A stretch of 64,000 nt of DNA from Hoplostethus atlanticus (GCA_034670405.1 JAXDDX010000018.1:5541001-5605000), one strand, 5' to 3'; positions 1 through 13,335 are shown, counted from the stretch's first letter. Notes: generated by a model not told the origin, from the sequence alone. A program made the numbers and translations.

Positions 1-3000
1 TATCTTTGACCTGCAGGATCAAGGAAAAATTGGCGTTATCTTCAATGTGGGGACAGATGACATTACCATCGATGAACCTGCTGTCATAGTAAATGACGGC
101 AAGTACCATGTTGTACGCTTCACACGCAGTGGTGGCAATGCCACTCTCCAGGTGGACAACCAGCCAGTCATTGAGCGTTATCCACCAGGTAAGATTTTGG
201 GGAGGAACTAGATGGCAATATTGTCTACAGAGAAATGGGATGGAGAGCCTAGACTAGAGAGAGAGGATTCCATGACTGCCTATCAAATATAAATCTCAAA
301 AATTGAGGCATAGTTGTGGAATGTATGCAAAGCAAATCCAAATATAATTGGAAATTTGCCTTTTGGCATTTTTTATTCAGCACATCCATCCAGTCTTTGA
401 TATTAATCTGAGCCATTTTATTATATATATTATTATATTTATACAACTGGACATATTGCATAAACAATCTAATAACAATCTGAAATCAATGTATTTTGAG
501 CAGCCCTGCTAGGTATATCTAGCAGTGAATGAATATTCATGTTCCACAGTAATTGCTGTAACCAGCTTGGCAAAGTGCTGGGGAAGGATGTATATGAGAA
601 TAAGATCCTAAGAGAACCGTGGCAATGAAGAACCCTTCAGCTAAATCTCAACGCCTATGTTTTTCTCTCCCCTTTCCTGCAAAATGGACGTTTAAAGGAG
701 TTTGCTAAAGATGCATGTGTGGCTCAAGTGGGATGTGTAGTTCTTGAAGCTCCCTGTCATCTCGTATAATGTCACAAACTCTACAGGCTTTTTGATTTCA
801 TGTTTCTTAGTTATGGGTTATTTTTGTGTATGTACAGTATAAGACTAAGTTGTTAACCTTTATTTATTTGTTGCTAATCTTCCATCATCTACCCCAAGTT
901 GCTCAACAGAAAAAATGTTGCCTGACCATGGTGACAGCTGATGAAAATGTTAGCTATGTTTCTATTAATTCAGCTGGTAAATTCTTGTTGGCATTTAGAA
1001 AATTTTCATTCAATATGCTAGTGCCTTTCTGTTCATCTGTCCTCCACTGATAAAAACCTAACAGCTAAAATTATCCATGGCATGATCGTAATTTATTTTA
1101 TATATTTATATTTTAAGTTTTATTCTGACATATAGCTTGTGGCACAACGTCTTTTCAAAACTCAGGGCCGTGTGTATAAAATAGACTGTGAAGATACATG
1201 GACACAAAGGCAGAAAATGTCTACCCAAACATTTTCTCAGATTTATAAAACATTGCACATAAATGATACAAATTGACAGGAAATCCCAGTCAGCTCCCAC
1301 TGTTAGCATCAATGGTTTTTGAAACACCTATCTTTGCCTGTTTTGCAATTGATTTTGCATTTATGTTACTCATTACGCACACAACCATAAATTGTATTTT
1401 TGGAATTACTGCCTCCTACAGCTTTAAAGCTTATCTGATAATCAAGGGTAGGTAAGGAAGCGGGACAAAAATGTAATCAATCTCTTGTTCAGTTTCATCT
1501 CTTACTGACTGATCTTTAGTGGCTTTGAATGGATTTTAAAATAGACATCATTAAGTAAGGCATATAAAACGCAACACTTTCTACCATCGGTATGAGGAAA
1601 AGATCAAATGTCAGCCTACAGATCTGCCAAGGACTCTGTGAATATGCAACTTCAGACAAATTCTCATCTAATTGAAACTTAAATGAATCATGTTATAATA
1701 CTGATGCCTAAGCCCACAGTGAAAACATATAGTCTAGTAAGCCTTACTGTAACTGTCACGCATTGTGCCTCCTTTTCCATGTTGCTCTGTAATCCTAATC
1801 CTTTTTATCCGTTTATTATTATCCCATGTCCAACAACATTGTTGACTTCAAAATGTGTGTACACATGATGTGTATTTTGTGTGGAGGTAAGCATTTTCAC
1901 AGATAGATGGTTATTATTCCTACATTCTACGAGACACACACACTATTTATGTAGAGTTTTATGTGAGGACAGTGGGATTATCGTTCATAGAAATAAGACA
2001 GAAGAATAGAAACGCACTATGAAAAGACACGGCTACATCTTTAGTCTATGTGGATTTTCTTAATTTCATCAAGAATTTACTAGCTAAGTTGGAAACCTGG
2101 TGCCTGATGATTGATACAAATTGTTCCTCATCGCTTTACTCCTTTCATCATGTTAGTTCATAATACCATCATGGCTGGATTTATGCCAAGCTGTCAACTG
2201 AATTTTAGAACATTTTGACAAGATAAGTTTCTCCTATCCTCTCACTATCAATGAGTCATAAAACTCTTGGTCTTTCGTTTGCTCATGGTTTTTATATCGT
2301 TCTTCAGGAAGGCATTTTCTGGTACTCAGTGCATGTTGTGACAAGACCAATTCAGCAATACACGTAACTGAACTTTCACATTATTAACTGCAGTAGGCAT
2401 ATCCTGTGTAGATGAGAAAATGTCTTCCTGATTATCACATCACATACAGTGTTGAATGGACTGCTTGATATTGTTTTTATTTGAATGCATGTATGGCTGA
2501 ATTAGCTCAGTTCTTAGTAATACAATTCTTTTCCAGTTTACTGTACTTTGTATTTCCTGGAGACTGATGCTTTACTAATAAAAGGTCGCAATTAGCTAAA
2601 TAACACTAACTAGCCTAGCACTTAAATAGCCTAAACATTACTCTAATTAGTATTACATTGTTACTCACCAATAACTAGAAGTAAAGCACAAGTTTCTTTT
2701 AACTCAAAGCTGGGTTAAAATTGACAACTTGTTAAACCTGTTAGCCATGATAACCCTGTTTCTAACCATGTGATCTTTCAACTTGCAGACTTTAACCTTT
2801 AATCTGTCTCTCCAAATTCTTTGAAGGGCACTATGATAATGAACGACTGGCTATTGCTAGACAAAGAATCCCATACAGACTTGGTCGGGTAGTTGACGAG
2901 TGGCTACTCGATAAAGGTAAAAATTAATTAATTAATCCATGAAATAATTATTAAATCAACTCATCTTTCCCCATGAGGGGTGCAGTGCCAAAAGACAAGG

Positions 3001-6000
3001 GTGACAAGGATCAAATGCTGTTACCCATAAGTATTTCATCTTTAATTGGACTTCCTATTGGTTATAAAACAGCCATCTTCAAGTGGAGTTCAAAAATAAT
3101 TTACCCTGTGGAATAAAGTACCATTAAAATGCAAAGCAAATGGGGATATTATATTTGCCATTTATCCTTTGTCATTCTTATACCTTGTGGAAAAGCTGCA
3201 CCTTGCCTAAGATTATAAGCCAATTACCTAAAAACACATAACCCTTGACTAACCCTGAAACAACGTCCCCCTTAATCACTGTGTGTAATTAGATACTGTG
3301 TGTAATTATTTCAGGTAAAAATCATTAAAATGCTGGGTAATACTACGCCTTATTAAACATGTACATTAGTTAACCTGACCTCGTTGCTTCTAAACTGAGA
3401 TTTGTAACCCTAACTCTTTGAAGTGATCAGTTCAAAAGACCATCATTTCCCCTTCTTGTACCCCACAACCTTATATTGGCTGGCCTTGTACTCCAAGTCC
3501 TCACACTCCCAGTTAAAGAGTTTTGCTGTGACAGTGAGGCTCAGGCTCTGACACGCTGTGAAGTGTTTGCAGCCATTCATTTAGCTAATAAGTATTCTCC
3601 TGAGATGGGCCCATTACCGCCATCCTCCTCTGCTTATCAGTAAGGCTGCTGACAACAGTGGTGTTAGATACCGTGGCCCCAGTCATGAAGTAAAACAACT
3701 GGACCAGGGGGAGTCCATCCAGAATGGAGCAGGTTTTATTGGCGTAATGGTTGACTTAGTGTGTGGGGGGGGTGCTTTGTTTGCTGTCTGTTTAGTTAGG
3801 AAACTGATTAAGCTTCTACGTCGTATTGCTTAACACAGTGTGAAATATAGTAATGCTGAGATTTCAAATTTGCCCCATGCCTGTAAAAAGACATCATATG
3901 ATGCATTACTTGCACGATTGCACCATCTGTTCTGGAGTTAAGAGATATTCAAATATCCTGGAAAAACATCTGTTCCTCTCCCCCTACAGACAGTACACTA
4001 ACCCTGCTACTTATACAGTGAACTTCAAATCACTATCGCTGCCATATCAAAAACACTTAAATAGGGACCGAAATATGGTGGTAAGCCTCTTCTGATGATT
4101 GTAACCTGCATGTGTAAAGTCTAAACTTGCCGTTGAGCTAGCAGATGGTACTAAAGCTTCAAACTAATCTTCTCTCATTAAAGTTAACATTTCAAGCGAG
4201 TTATAAACAACTATAAATACTATAGATAACTATCAATGTCCACAATCACTAAGGCCCAACTGGTTCAAAGCATGTTCCAATGCAAGCTCTCTCATATGAT
4301 TCTATATCTACTCTTCCACGACCTCCCTCTTTCGCTCTCTCCCTCTTTCGCTCTCTCTCTCTCTCTCTTTCTTTCTATGTGTCTCTGTCGGACTTTAGGG
4401 AGACAGTTGACCATCTTTAACAGCCAGGCAGCCATTAAAATTGGCGGTAACGACAAGGGTCGGCCCTTCCAGGGTCAGATCTCAGGGCTCTACTACAACG
4501 GTCTCCAGGTGCTGAAACTGGCAGCAGAAAGTGACCCCAACGTTCAGGTGGAGGGGAACCTGCGCCTGGTCGGAGACTCCCTCTCTGTGTTGACCACTGA
4601 TACCACTTCTGCCACCCCGCTGGCTGTGTCCGATATGTCTACCACCATCATGGAAACTACCACCACTATGGCGACCACTACCACCCGCAGGCAGCGCTCA
4701 CCCAGCTTGAGGGAGAGCATCTCAAAGGTAAGAGGGTATAACGGCATGCAGGCACCCGGGAAAGAGCAGGGTAATAATTTGTTGACAATTGGAATTTTTT
4801 TGAGTGTTGGATCCTCATGAGAAATATTTTAAATCTGACAATCCTAAAAGCTGTTAAGGCACCTATTTTGAATTGTTTAAGAAGTGTTGTATTGTTCTAG
4901 GAGCAGTCTGCAGGTCCGCCATCCACATTATGCTTAATTCTGCCACTCAAGGGATACAGATCATGATAAATGATGAAAACAATGATAAAAAGAAAAAACA
5001 CCCAAATACTATGTATGATTTTCCTTGATTCCTCTCTACACTTTAGGCATGACTATGACACTTCACTAAATAAGAAGCCATAGTTACTCATTAAAATTTA
5101 ATTCAGCTTAGCTCTCTTTTGAATTGGCTCCCTTTGCTGTCTGGAAAACTGGTAACATTAACGCAGTTAAATTTGTATGTGTGTTGTGCAGTGGTTGTAT
5201 TGCACAGTACATGAAAATCATATTCTGTGGAAGCAATGTAATTCTGTTTTTTATTGGTCATCAAGAAAGAGGTTGCTGGTACAGCTTTTACCACCTTTTT
5301 GTTTGTAAAAGTCATAAGCAACAGAAAAGAAAGAAAAGTTAATGGCAATTTGAATTGATGGTGTAATCACATTGGAAACAAAACTAGCACATCATTTCTG
5401 TGGAGGTTTTGTTACAGAATTGCTAATGTAACTCGGAGGCTGTCTGCAGCTATGGTTACAAGTTTAGTTTACATAAGCGTACACTCATTTTGTGAGCTGA
5501 TAATATTCTTTTGTGTTTGTTTCTGTATTATTTTGTGTTGGCTCTGAGAGATAGAGAACTGTAAGGCACCATTAGAGCCACCATTGAGTAAATTCTCAGT
5601 AATATATTCCCTATATTTCTTCCACAGATAACAGACTCATACACAGGCCAATGTGTAAACCATGTGCATAGATGTGTGTAGCCTCACAGGGAATGAACCT
5701 TATATATATTGTATATAATATTTCCTTTGGGTACCTTACATGAAGGTGCACTTCACTCTGATACCATGACTGCACTGGCTATGAACCATAATAATCTTGC
5801 TAGTCAAGCACCATTAACTTCTTTAGGAGCACTGCCATTCATGAAATTAATTGCATGATCTTATTTAACTGCTGAACTCTTTGTTCAACAGGAAAAAAAC
5901 AATGGTTTTAAATTCATTAGCCCCGACTGGATACAGTCCCTGGTTCGGGAGTATAGTGGCAAAATTATTTATAATTGCAAAGCCGCTTAGGTTGCTGCGT

Positions 6001-9000
6001 AGTAAAGACTTATGTTCTGACACGTTTATATGTATTTCACAAACCACAGTTCTGAGATATGCTGTCCTAATGCAAGAGCTTGACTCACAAATCCAGGCAG
6101 GCCGACTTGATAACGATGCTTGGCTCTTTTTTAGCAGACCTTGTCCAATACAAGTTTCCAAACGAAGATTTGTCAAAAGTAAATCCACACTTTTTAGCTG
6201 TAACCCAATATAACTGTAGTAAGTGAACTAAGGTAAACGGTCACAGTATCCTTCTTAACTATAAATTGATGTCTTACCAGCACTGAAAATGCGCAGTTCT
6301 CATAGAAAATCAATTAAATATAAATAAACAGGCCAATATTTTACCTTACAGACTTAACTGTTAATACTACTGCATAAAGTGATCAATATAAAATGTCAAC
6401 ATTGATTATGAACACATGACCATAATATTACTAATAACTAATCAACAAAAATTAACTAAACATTCTCCACTTGAATTTGGCTCTTACAGGGAGTGTTAAA
6501 CATTTGGTTATAATATAGTTTCGTTCAAATGGTTTTTCAGGAATAAATTTGAAGAATAAATTCTTACATGCTGAACAGTCACAAAACTGATCCTGACTGG
6601 CAGACAGAACCAACGACTCTATTTCAAATGAGGCAATTTCAATGCAAACGCTGCAAACCTGCCAGATTAGAAAGAGTTCAATAGTTGTGTTGGGAGTCGT
6701 GAGGTTTCCTGCCACAGTTTGTGACACTTCAGAGGGTGCAGAGGGTTTCACTAACTTTCTCTTGTCCGGTTTCCCTAAAATTGCATTTTCACTGTCTATG
6801 TACTATTCTGAACCCAGTGAGTTCACTTTACAACCTAAAGTCCTGTTTAGACATATTGAAGAGGCTTAATTTGTTAGCACGACAAAATGTGACCAACATT
6901 GAAATGAAAGAATTGTTCAAAACTCAAACAGAAACACAACTTAAGTCTGTGTAACATATGAAACACAAAGAAAACACACTGATACAAAGAATATAAAGAA
7001 AACACTGATGCTCTTATGTTGTCAGTAAATACACATGAACGCAGACATATGGGTGATGGATAAAAGATAATTGCATCTGGGTAAATTACTTACTACTGTT
7101 GTTTGAAGTAAAAACACTGAAGGGGTACAATGCCGTATACTGCTGCTTCTGCTCTAGCAGAACTATTCAGTGGTGGCAAATCAGTGGCAATGCATTGTCT
7201 CCATTTTATCCGCAGCCCCAGAACTCTGATGATATTTTGGTAGCATCAGCTGAGTGTCCCAGTGATGATGAGGACCTGGAAGAGTGTGAACCAGGAACAG
7301 GTGAGTCAGCTAGTGTTGGTCAGTCGGACATGGCATGTAGATGGGTGCACATTAGGTTCTTATGCAACTACTAGTAAGCTGTTTTTACCTCAGTTGGTAG
7401 ATGAGTCTGGCCTTTGCAGTTCAGTTATCCACACATTCCAAGGAAATGTCACAATTTTTATAATAGGAAGGTCTCATCTCAACATATCTGACACCACCTA
7501 CAAGATAGATTTTTTGCTAACCTTATAGAAATAGATGTTCAACTCTGGATACAGTTATTTTTACCGGGGCTATGTCAACCATCTGCTTATATGGATAGTT
7601 TTCGCAGACTCAACCAACATCATTTCATCCATACGGTCTTCCATATAGAAGCTCTGAAGTCATGCCTGTAACTCACTAAATTAAGATTTGATTGGAAGAA
7701 AAAATACTTTTGTTGTCCGTAAATGTTTTGCCGTCAGTAAGAGTGGATGACAGTACACAACAGATTTATGCTTTTGGAAGAACAAACTGTGGAGCCTGCC
7801 CTTATTATGGGTGTCTGTATTATGGATATGACCTTATCAAAGATGTTTGTTATTGACTGGCCCCTCAAAGTGTAACTCAATTAATGATGAAAAAGGCCCT
7901 CGTGGCCTTAAAGCCTAATGTCTAATGTCTAAAGTCTGAAGTCAGATTGGAATAATCCTCAGCAACCACAAAAAAGAGATCTGACCTAAGAATGCATACA
8001 AATAAAAAATGCAATCACATGTACTGAAGGCCGACAGCTTTATGAGGATATTTGTCATCTCTCAATATTTTGGCTGCAAAGCTAATCTGGATCTCATTGT
8101 TCAAAATGATGACTAAGATTATAGCACACATATTCCAGGTGTGACAGGTGATTTGTTTCCTAAACTAACATGTTTGTGATCTCTCTTGTTACCCCCTACC
8201 TACAGGTTTGGATACAGTAGCACTGCAATTTACTGTTATTGTGTTTGTTATGTACTCTGTTGTTTGTTTCATGCTCTTCAGCTGGCACCTTTCATGAGTC
8301 ATCTTATGTTTGTATCATGTGAGCTCTTTTATGTTCTTGCTACATTGCATTATATTCTTAATCTGATCACCTACACATTTAACACACCTAAAAGTAGTAA
8401 ATGCATACTACTCCAACAACAATTTTAGCTTTTAAATTGTTTTCCCTTTCATGAAAAATTCATGTGACAAAATGTTAACTAACTAACTCCTGTGCTATTA
8501 AGCAATATCATTGATCAGCCTCCTACCAGGGTGTTAGCTTAGACTGCCACTCTGTTGAATTTCCTAGTGCTGTTCTAATTCAGGATCCCTTACCTCTTCT
8601 GTTTCCTTTCTAGGAGGTGAATTAGTGTTGCCTATAATAACAGTGGATTCCCTTGAACCCCCATCCATCGCCACCCGTTACCCTGTCATCCCTTCTCCTC
8701 CCACCCTACTGTCCCCACTTGAGACCACCAAAGAGTCCCTGATACTCCCCCCCCACCCCTCCTGCCCCCCGGACCAGGAGGACTGCGGTGACCCTGTGGA
8801 GGTCTCAGCCTTCGGCTCTGGGGAGATGACGGAATCAGATGACGAGGACTTTTACAATAAAAACTCCCCCATGGTCACTGATAGGACAGTCCTTCCTCCA
8901 CCCCCCGCCGCTGGTGAGGGTGGAGTCCAGAAACCCCACCCCCTACCTCCTTATGCTCCCACCACCAACCCTGACCAGCTCCACATCCCTGCAGGCAAAA

Positions 9001-9422
9001 TGAACACCCGTGACCAGGTGCTTCTGCCCCCTGCTCCTCCATCATCCCGAAACACACCAGGACTAACTTACCCCCCCAATTTTCCCCATGTGCCCACAGC
9101 CAACCCTACAGCCCCTGACGATAAGGGCCAACCCGGTGCCGTGGAGGTGATCAGGGAGTCCAGTAGTACCACAGGCATGGTGGTGGGCATTGTAGCTGCT
9201 GCTGCTCTCTGCATTCTAATCCTTCTCTATGCCATGTACAAGTACCGCAACCGGGACGAGGGCTCCTACCAGACAGACCAGAGCCACAACTTTGTCAACA
9301 ATTCCACTGTGGAGGGCAACGGAGCGGTAGTCAAAGACAAAACGACAAGCACAGCAACGGCCACTGTGGCCAAGGCAATCACAAAGGGCAAGAAGAACAA
9401 AGACAAAGAATACTATGTCTGA
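1..9422 (+). CDS. nrxn2: Neurexin-2 (3' part): end of LNS6 domain, stalk, membrane segment and cytoplasmic tail
   Basis: Presynaptic adhesion receptor that binds neuroligins, LRRTMs and cerebellins through its last laminin-G/LNS domain. Five exons are seen: 1-188 (enters from the left, reading frame begins at base 2), 2827-2916, 4399-4727, 7216-7300 and 8614-9422 (TGA at 9420-9422). Together they give 499 residues, or 469 without the 90-nt cassette. Exons 1-3 encode the LNS6 half that includes the tract [14 protein letters not shown]; exon 4 is the acidic juxtamembrane piece [20 protein letters not shown]. All junctions are GT/AG with matching phases (1,1,0,1). The tail ends in KEYYV, the PDZ ligand for CASK/Mint. 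Assignment to neurexin-2 rests on the tail word [10 protein letters not shown] (as recalled, mammalian NRXN2 has VDQS where NRXN1/3 have VDET) and on pcnx3 lying next door, as on human 11q13. The a/b teleost duplicate cannot be decided. Alpha and beta promoters lie outside the window. Confidence 0.93.
189..2826 (+). other. nrxn2 intron upstream of SS4
   Basis: AT-rich intron with donor gtaaga at 189. I see no coding exon and no recognisable transposon. Short open frames inside it have no recognisable product. Confidence 0.8.
2827..2916 (+). other. nrxn2: Neurexin splice site 4 (SS4) cassette exon, 90 nt
   Basis: Exactly 90 nt, with acceptor ttgaag at 2821-2826 and donor gtaaaa at 2917. Both ends are phase 1, so skipping keeps the frame. 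It encodes the conserved 30-residue insert containing [17 protein letters not shown] and VVDEWLLDK. In known neurexins, including this insert changes the ligand preference of LNS6 (weaker neuroligin and LRRTM binding, gain of cerebellin binding). Length, phase and sequence all match the vertebrate SS4 exon. Confidence 0.95.
2917..2956 (+). promoter_or_regulatory. UUAA-rich intronic element downstream of SS4 exon (putative SAM68/SLM response element)
   Basis: Directly after the SS4 donor come TTAA words at 2924, 2928, 2932 and 2951. In mammals the STAR proteins SAM68, SLM1 and SLM2 repress the SS4 exon through UWAA clusters in the downstream intron. The match in place and sequence is seen here; the function is inferred. 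Confidence 0.5.
4728..7215 (+). other. nrxn2 intron between LNS6 end and acidic juxtamembrane exon
   Basis: Donor gtaaga at 4728, acceptor cgcag ending 7215. AT-rich, with no recognised gene. Overlapping open frames on both strands at 5865-6213 resemble no family I know and are treated as chance. Confidence 0.75.
7301..8613 (+). other. Last nrxn2 intron
   Basis: Donor gtgagt at 7301, acceptor ctttctag ending 8613. A short direct repeat (taatgtctaatgtctaaagtc) lies near 7917-7937. Nothing else recognisable. Confidence 0.8.
8614..9422 (+). other. nrxn2: Last nrxn2 exon: proline-rich stalk, transmembrane helix, PDZ-ligand tail
   Basis: One 809-nt exon, acceptor ctttctag at 8606-8613. It starts [22 protein letters not shown], then a long Pro/Thr-rich O-glycosylation-type stalk broken by acidic [12 protein letters not shown]. 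The words VPTANPT and [19 protein letters not shown] precede one membrane helix ([18 protein letters not shown]), followed by basic KYRNRDEG and the cytoplasmic tail ending [10 protein letters not shown]. The stalk diverges most from mammals; the helix and tail end are near identical to other neurexins. Confidence 0.93.
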
Positions 9423-11864
9423 GAACGAAGAAGGAGAGCAGGCAGGTGTGGACAGAGACTACAGGATGACAGAGGATGTTTTTATTTTGCGGCCCTATTT
9501 TGCCAGGTCGATCACGCAGAGAAATTTCACAGGCCCAAAAAGGTTAAGAGAAATGTTATAACAGTTACGTTTGATTCAAAAGTCTTAGTTGCCTGGCTCC
9601 TATTAGTGATCTAAAGTATGTGATCTGACTCATCCTCTGTGTCATAACTTGCACTCAGTCTGCATTCATCAATTATTTATTATCATTTTTGTTATTAACA
9701 AATTAGGAAGAGACATATCACTTTGGCTTTGTATATAGCATGGATATGGTTCAGTAAAGAAAGTGTTGAGAACATCTGGATATGTTTGCCTAAATGTTTT
9801 CTTTGTACTTCTTTGTAATGCTCTATCTCAAGTCTGTGTCCCCATTATGGTACGTGAGACACAACAGGCCTGTTGAATAGTTATGGTAGATAAGCAGAGA
9901 GCACCCCAGTAATTCTGACTGACTCAAAAAGAAAGGCTTTATTTGGATTTCCATACTTGATAATTCATGTGGTTTTAAAACTTCCCAGTCACCCTCGCTG
10001 CCTCTCTGATTGTCCACAATGATGGGTTTATATTGCTGGTGTAATATCATAATTGAAGCATGATATATAGCTCTCCTGATGGAAAATGTAAACGGGATTA
10101 TGAAATGATTCATATACTCATACATAGCCAGTGAACCTTATAGTTTGATGGATGAGAATGAGAATCATTTTTTTAATGTGAGATATCACAGTCAATGTGC
10201 CATGCCATTCCAAGTAGGGATAATCGTGCAACAGTCAGTCTACACTAGTGAAGGCATTTCTCTGTAAACATTACTTGTATGTACATATAGAGGTTATCAG
10301 ATTGAACGAGCATTGTGTATGTTTGTTTCTTAGAAAGTGCAGGGGAACAGGCATGAAGAAGACCTTATGTGAGAGATGCTCTGCCCCCACAGTTTTCACG
10401 ACAACGTCAAAACGCTGCAGCCTGAATACCGCAGGAATTTTTGGAACACAGAATCACTTTTGAGGAAGTTTTTCTGATTGCTCCTTGGAAAGGGAGAACC
10501 TACCCACCTCGTGTTAAGAGGCTGGCTCACTCTTATCTTTTTCTTCCTCAAAATTGTTCATGGAATAATGCAAAAGCACACAGAAAATGTAAACATATGT
10601 TTGAGACATAGATATTCCTTGTAAAGCAGCCAAACATGTATTGTTTTTCTACCAGTTACTAAAAGACTATTCTATGAGATGATTAATTGAAAGTTTGTGA
10701 ATTGTATTGATATTTCTCTGATATTTCGGTGTACCTTGTTACCACTCCTCTTAACACATAACATTTTAGATTGCCTTTTACTTAAATCCAGACAAAAAGC
10801 ACACTTTCCTCTGATAGCGGCAAATACCATTTGTTTTTACATTATGGCAGGTTCAAGATTATGCAGAGAAAACACAAGAAACAAACAAATGTTTATATTT
10901 GTTTGTTTTGTGCATTTTATATGTGCTAAATCCGTTGCTCATTGGATCTGATATAAAGCCATTTTCTCTGTTGAATTATGTCTACATTTACTTATTCAAT
11001 CTCTGTGATTTCCTGTTATTTTTATGAAAGTGCCATTTAACATGGGCTGCTCGATGCTCAGAGTATATTCCATTCCTCACTCATTGCTATTGTATAGTGT
11101 TCCTGTGAAATGGATCTTAATATGTGTACAGAACATGGATAAAGTTGAAAATACACTTGATTATATACTTTGTACACAACTGTGTTGTGTGTTGCTTCTT
11201 GTAGATTCATTATGAAAATGCTATTTACATGCATTTAATTATTTGATACAGCCATCAAAAGGACATATGTACTTAGTATGAAAACCTATTTTCTACTTTA
11301 GAGAAATACAGAATTAATTGTCTAAAATTAACATGTGAATTGTCTTTTGGAAGGTTGATTTTCCTGTTAAAGACAACAGATAGCAAATAGAGCAAATAGA
11401 TTACCCTCACATTTGGAGTTGTGATTAGTTTTGCAAACCAAATAATACAGAAATGATTTGCTATATAAATGAAACAGGTCAGATTTTGCTTACAACATTA
11501 GTTGCATGTTTAACTTGAGGAAATACCATTTCACACAAATCACAGGTCATGGTATATTTTAAAAATGTCTGTTACACTTGAGTTTCATCATCTGCACTCT
11601 CTCTCTCTCTGTCTGTCTGTCTCTCTCTCGCTCCCTCTCTTTCTCTTTCTCATAAACCTTTGAAAGGGGTACTAGAAGGGGACTGTCTGCCATAGGGCCA
11701 GGAACAGTGTAGGGCACTGCTGCTTTCTGGTGTATTAATGACCAGATGTACATTATTTATTAGGAGATGTTTTTGTTGTTGTTCTGTCCACAACTTATGT
11801 GCCGCTGCATGTAAAGAGGTCCTTGAGCTCAGTTGGGCTGGCATAAACATAAAGGTAAAATAAA
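9423..11864 (+). other. nrxn2: Probable nrxn2 3' untranslated region
   Basis: AT-rich stretch without coding exons after the stop. The first canonical AATAAA I find is at 11859-11864; earlier weak variants include TATAAA near 10951 and GATAAA near 11139, so the true 3' end may be earlier. A CT-rich tract lies at about 11596-11656. Neurexin 3'UTRs are usually long, which fits. Confidence 0.45.
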
Positions 11865-11873
11865 AATTGAACC

Positions 11874-12045
11874 TGGGGGAACCTGGTGGCTCAGCAAGCT
11901 AAGGCACATACCATGTGGTTACAGTGTTATAGGATGTTGCATACCTTCCCTTCTCTTTCTCCCCATCTTTCCTGTCACTCTCCACCGCATACTAACTGGC
12001 AGAAATGCCTGAAAAATAATCTTTATAAAATAATCTTTATAAAAA
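11874..12045 (+). repeat. tRNA-derived SINE copy A
   Basis: Starts with a tRNA-like head containing tggtggctcagcaagctaag (A-box-like), followed by a pyrimidine-rich body and the tail word ggcagaaatgcctgaaaaat. The same layout and tail (ggcagaaatgccccaaaaat) recur at 48915-49030, so the two are copies of one family. The B box is decayed here. Confidence 0.6.
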
Positions 12046-12255
12046 CATCTAGACAGCAATAATGCACATAGTGCTCAGTGTAACTATCTCATACAAAAGG
12101 ATTACCTGTACCTGTTAGGGTTAAACCTGTACATCAATCATCACACACACAACAGAGTAACATTGTAGACAATGTTGTCAATATTCAGGAAACCACAAGG
12201 TATTTGTTGGTAAAAAGGATTTTAGCTTCTTCTTCATCAATAGTTGCTGCCCAAT

Positions 12256-12675
12256 TTATGTTACATTATTGGGAAATGCTGTATCTAGATATTGCGCCAA
12301 AAGTAAAGTATTCACTTGATTTATTAGTCCTGTGTTCTCCAGCTTGTATTGTCTCCTGACACGCTGATAATAACTATTGAAATTGTAGTTTCCCAATCTC
12401 CCAATCTCACTTTCATAACGCCCACTCCTGTATTTGCAACATCTAATCATAACATGCTCAACCATCTCTTTTTTATGACAACAATCTGTTGTAAATTTGA
12501 CAATGATACTACATTTTGTGTTGTATGACCACCCCCTGCTGAGAACATAAAGAACTATAGGATGGAAACAAAGTGGATTGGTTGGTAACTTACAGTTGCA
12601 GCAGCTGTTTGTGAACCCTTTTGAATTTCCTGCATTCTTGTATAAATGGCTCCTAAAATATGGTCTGATCTTCAT
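12256..12675 (-). pseudogene. Non-LTR retrotransposon (LINE) C-terminal fragment
   Basis: A 139-codon open frame on the minus strand contains CCHKKEMVEHVMIRCCKY. This resembles the Cys/His motif (C..C..ETVEHV...C.KY) found after the reverse transcriptase in many LINE ORF2 proteins. No RT catalytic motif is present, so it would be a truncated copy. The family cannot be named. Confidence 0.4.
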
Positions 12676-12789
12676 CTAAGTCATAACAATAGATAAACAC
12701 AATGGGATTTAACAAATAAGACACAAAAATATTACTTTTACATGTCTTTACTGAAGATATTGTTTAAGCATTAACAGCCTAAACTGGAA

Positions 12790-13335
12790 AAAATATGTGA
12801 ACCTCTAGGACAATGATTTCTATGAAAGGGGGTAATTGAAGTCAGTTGATCAATAAATTAGATGACATTCAGGTGTGGGTTAGAGGTGTCCTGTCATAAA
12901 AAAAAAAAAACACAAACCTTCATTACCAACAGAGTCTGCTCTCCAAAAAAAGAGATCTGTTGAAGTGGAAGTGCCACTCACGCTATACGAGTGGTGTTCA
13001 GCAAAGATCACAGCAAGAGCCACATAATGGTCAAGGAGGTGACAAGAACTCTAAGGTAACAGCTAAGGAGCAGCAGGCATCTCTCTGTCCATGACTCTAC
13101 AATAAGAAAAACACTAAACAAGAGTGGTGTTCATGGGAGGATAGCAAGGAAGAAACCACTGCTCTCCACAAGAAAACATTGCTGCCGGTCTCAAGTTTGC
13201 CAAAGACCACGTGGATGTTCCACAAAGCTACTGGAACAATGTTTTGTGGACAGATGAGACAAAAATGTAACTTTTCAGCAACAGGGCACAATGCTATGTT
13301 TGGAGGAGAAAAAACACTGCATACCAACAGCAAAA
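12790..13335 (+). mobile_element. Degenerate Tc1/mariner-like transposon with dead transposase
   Basis: The 13180-13330 part translates as LKFAKDHVDVPQSYWNNV, then LWTDETKM, a stop, and LFSNRAQCYVWRRK. WTDETK carries the second catalytic Asp of Tc1 transposases and YVWRR is also typical. Further upstream, words such as ctctaggacaatgatttc, aaaagagatctg and aaaacactaaacaagagtgg match the usual teleost Tc1 leader and ORF order. The stop after DETKM, missing parts and loss of the 3' third make it inactive. Terminal repeats are not visible. Confidence 0.75.

Noticed and set aside
4236-4398. Start of the 194-codon frame upstream of nrxn2 exon 3
   Set aside because: This part is intron and polypyrimidine tract; the true exon begins at 4399 after ttag.
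5865-6213. Overlapping 107- and 110-codon frames on opposite strands in a nrxn2 intron
   Set aside because: No recognisable family, no splice sites needed by nrxn2, and frames of this size can arise by chance.
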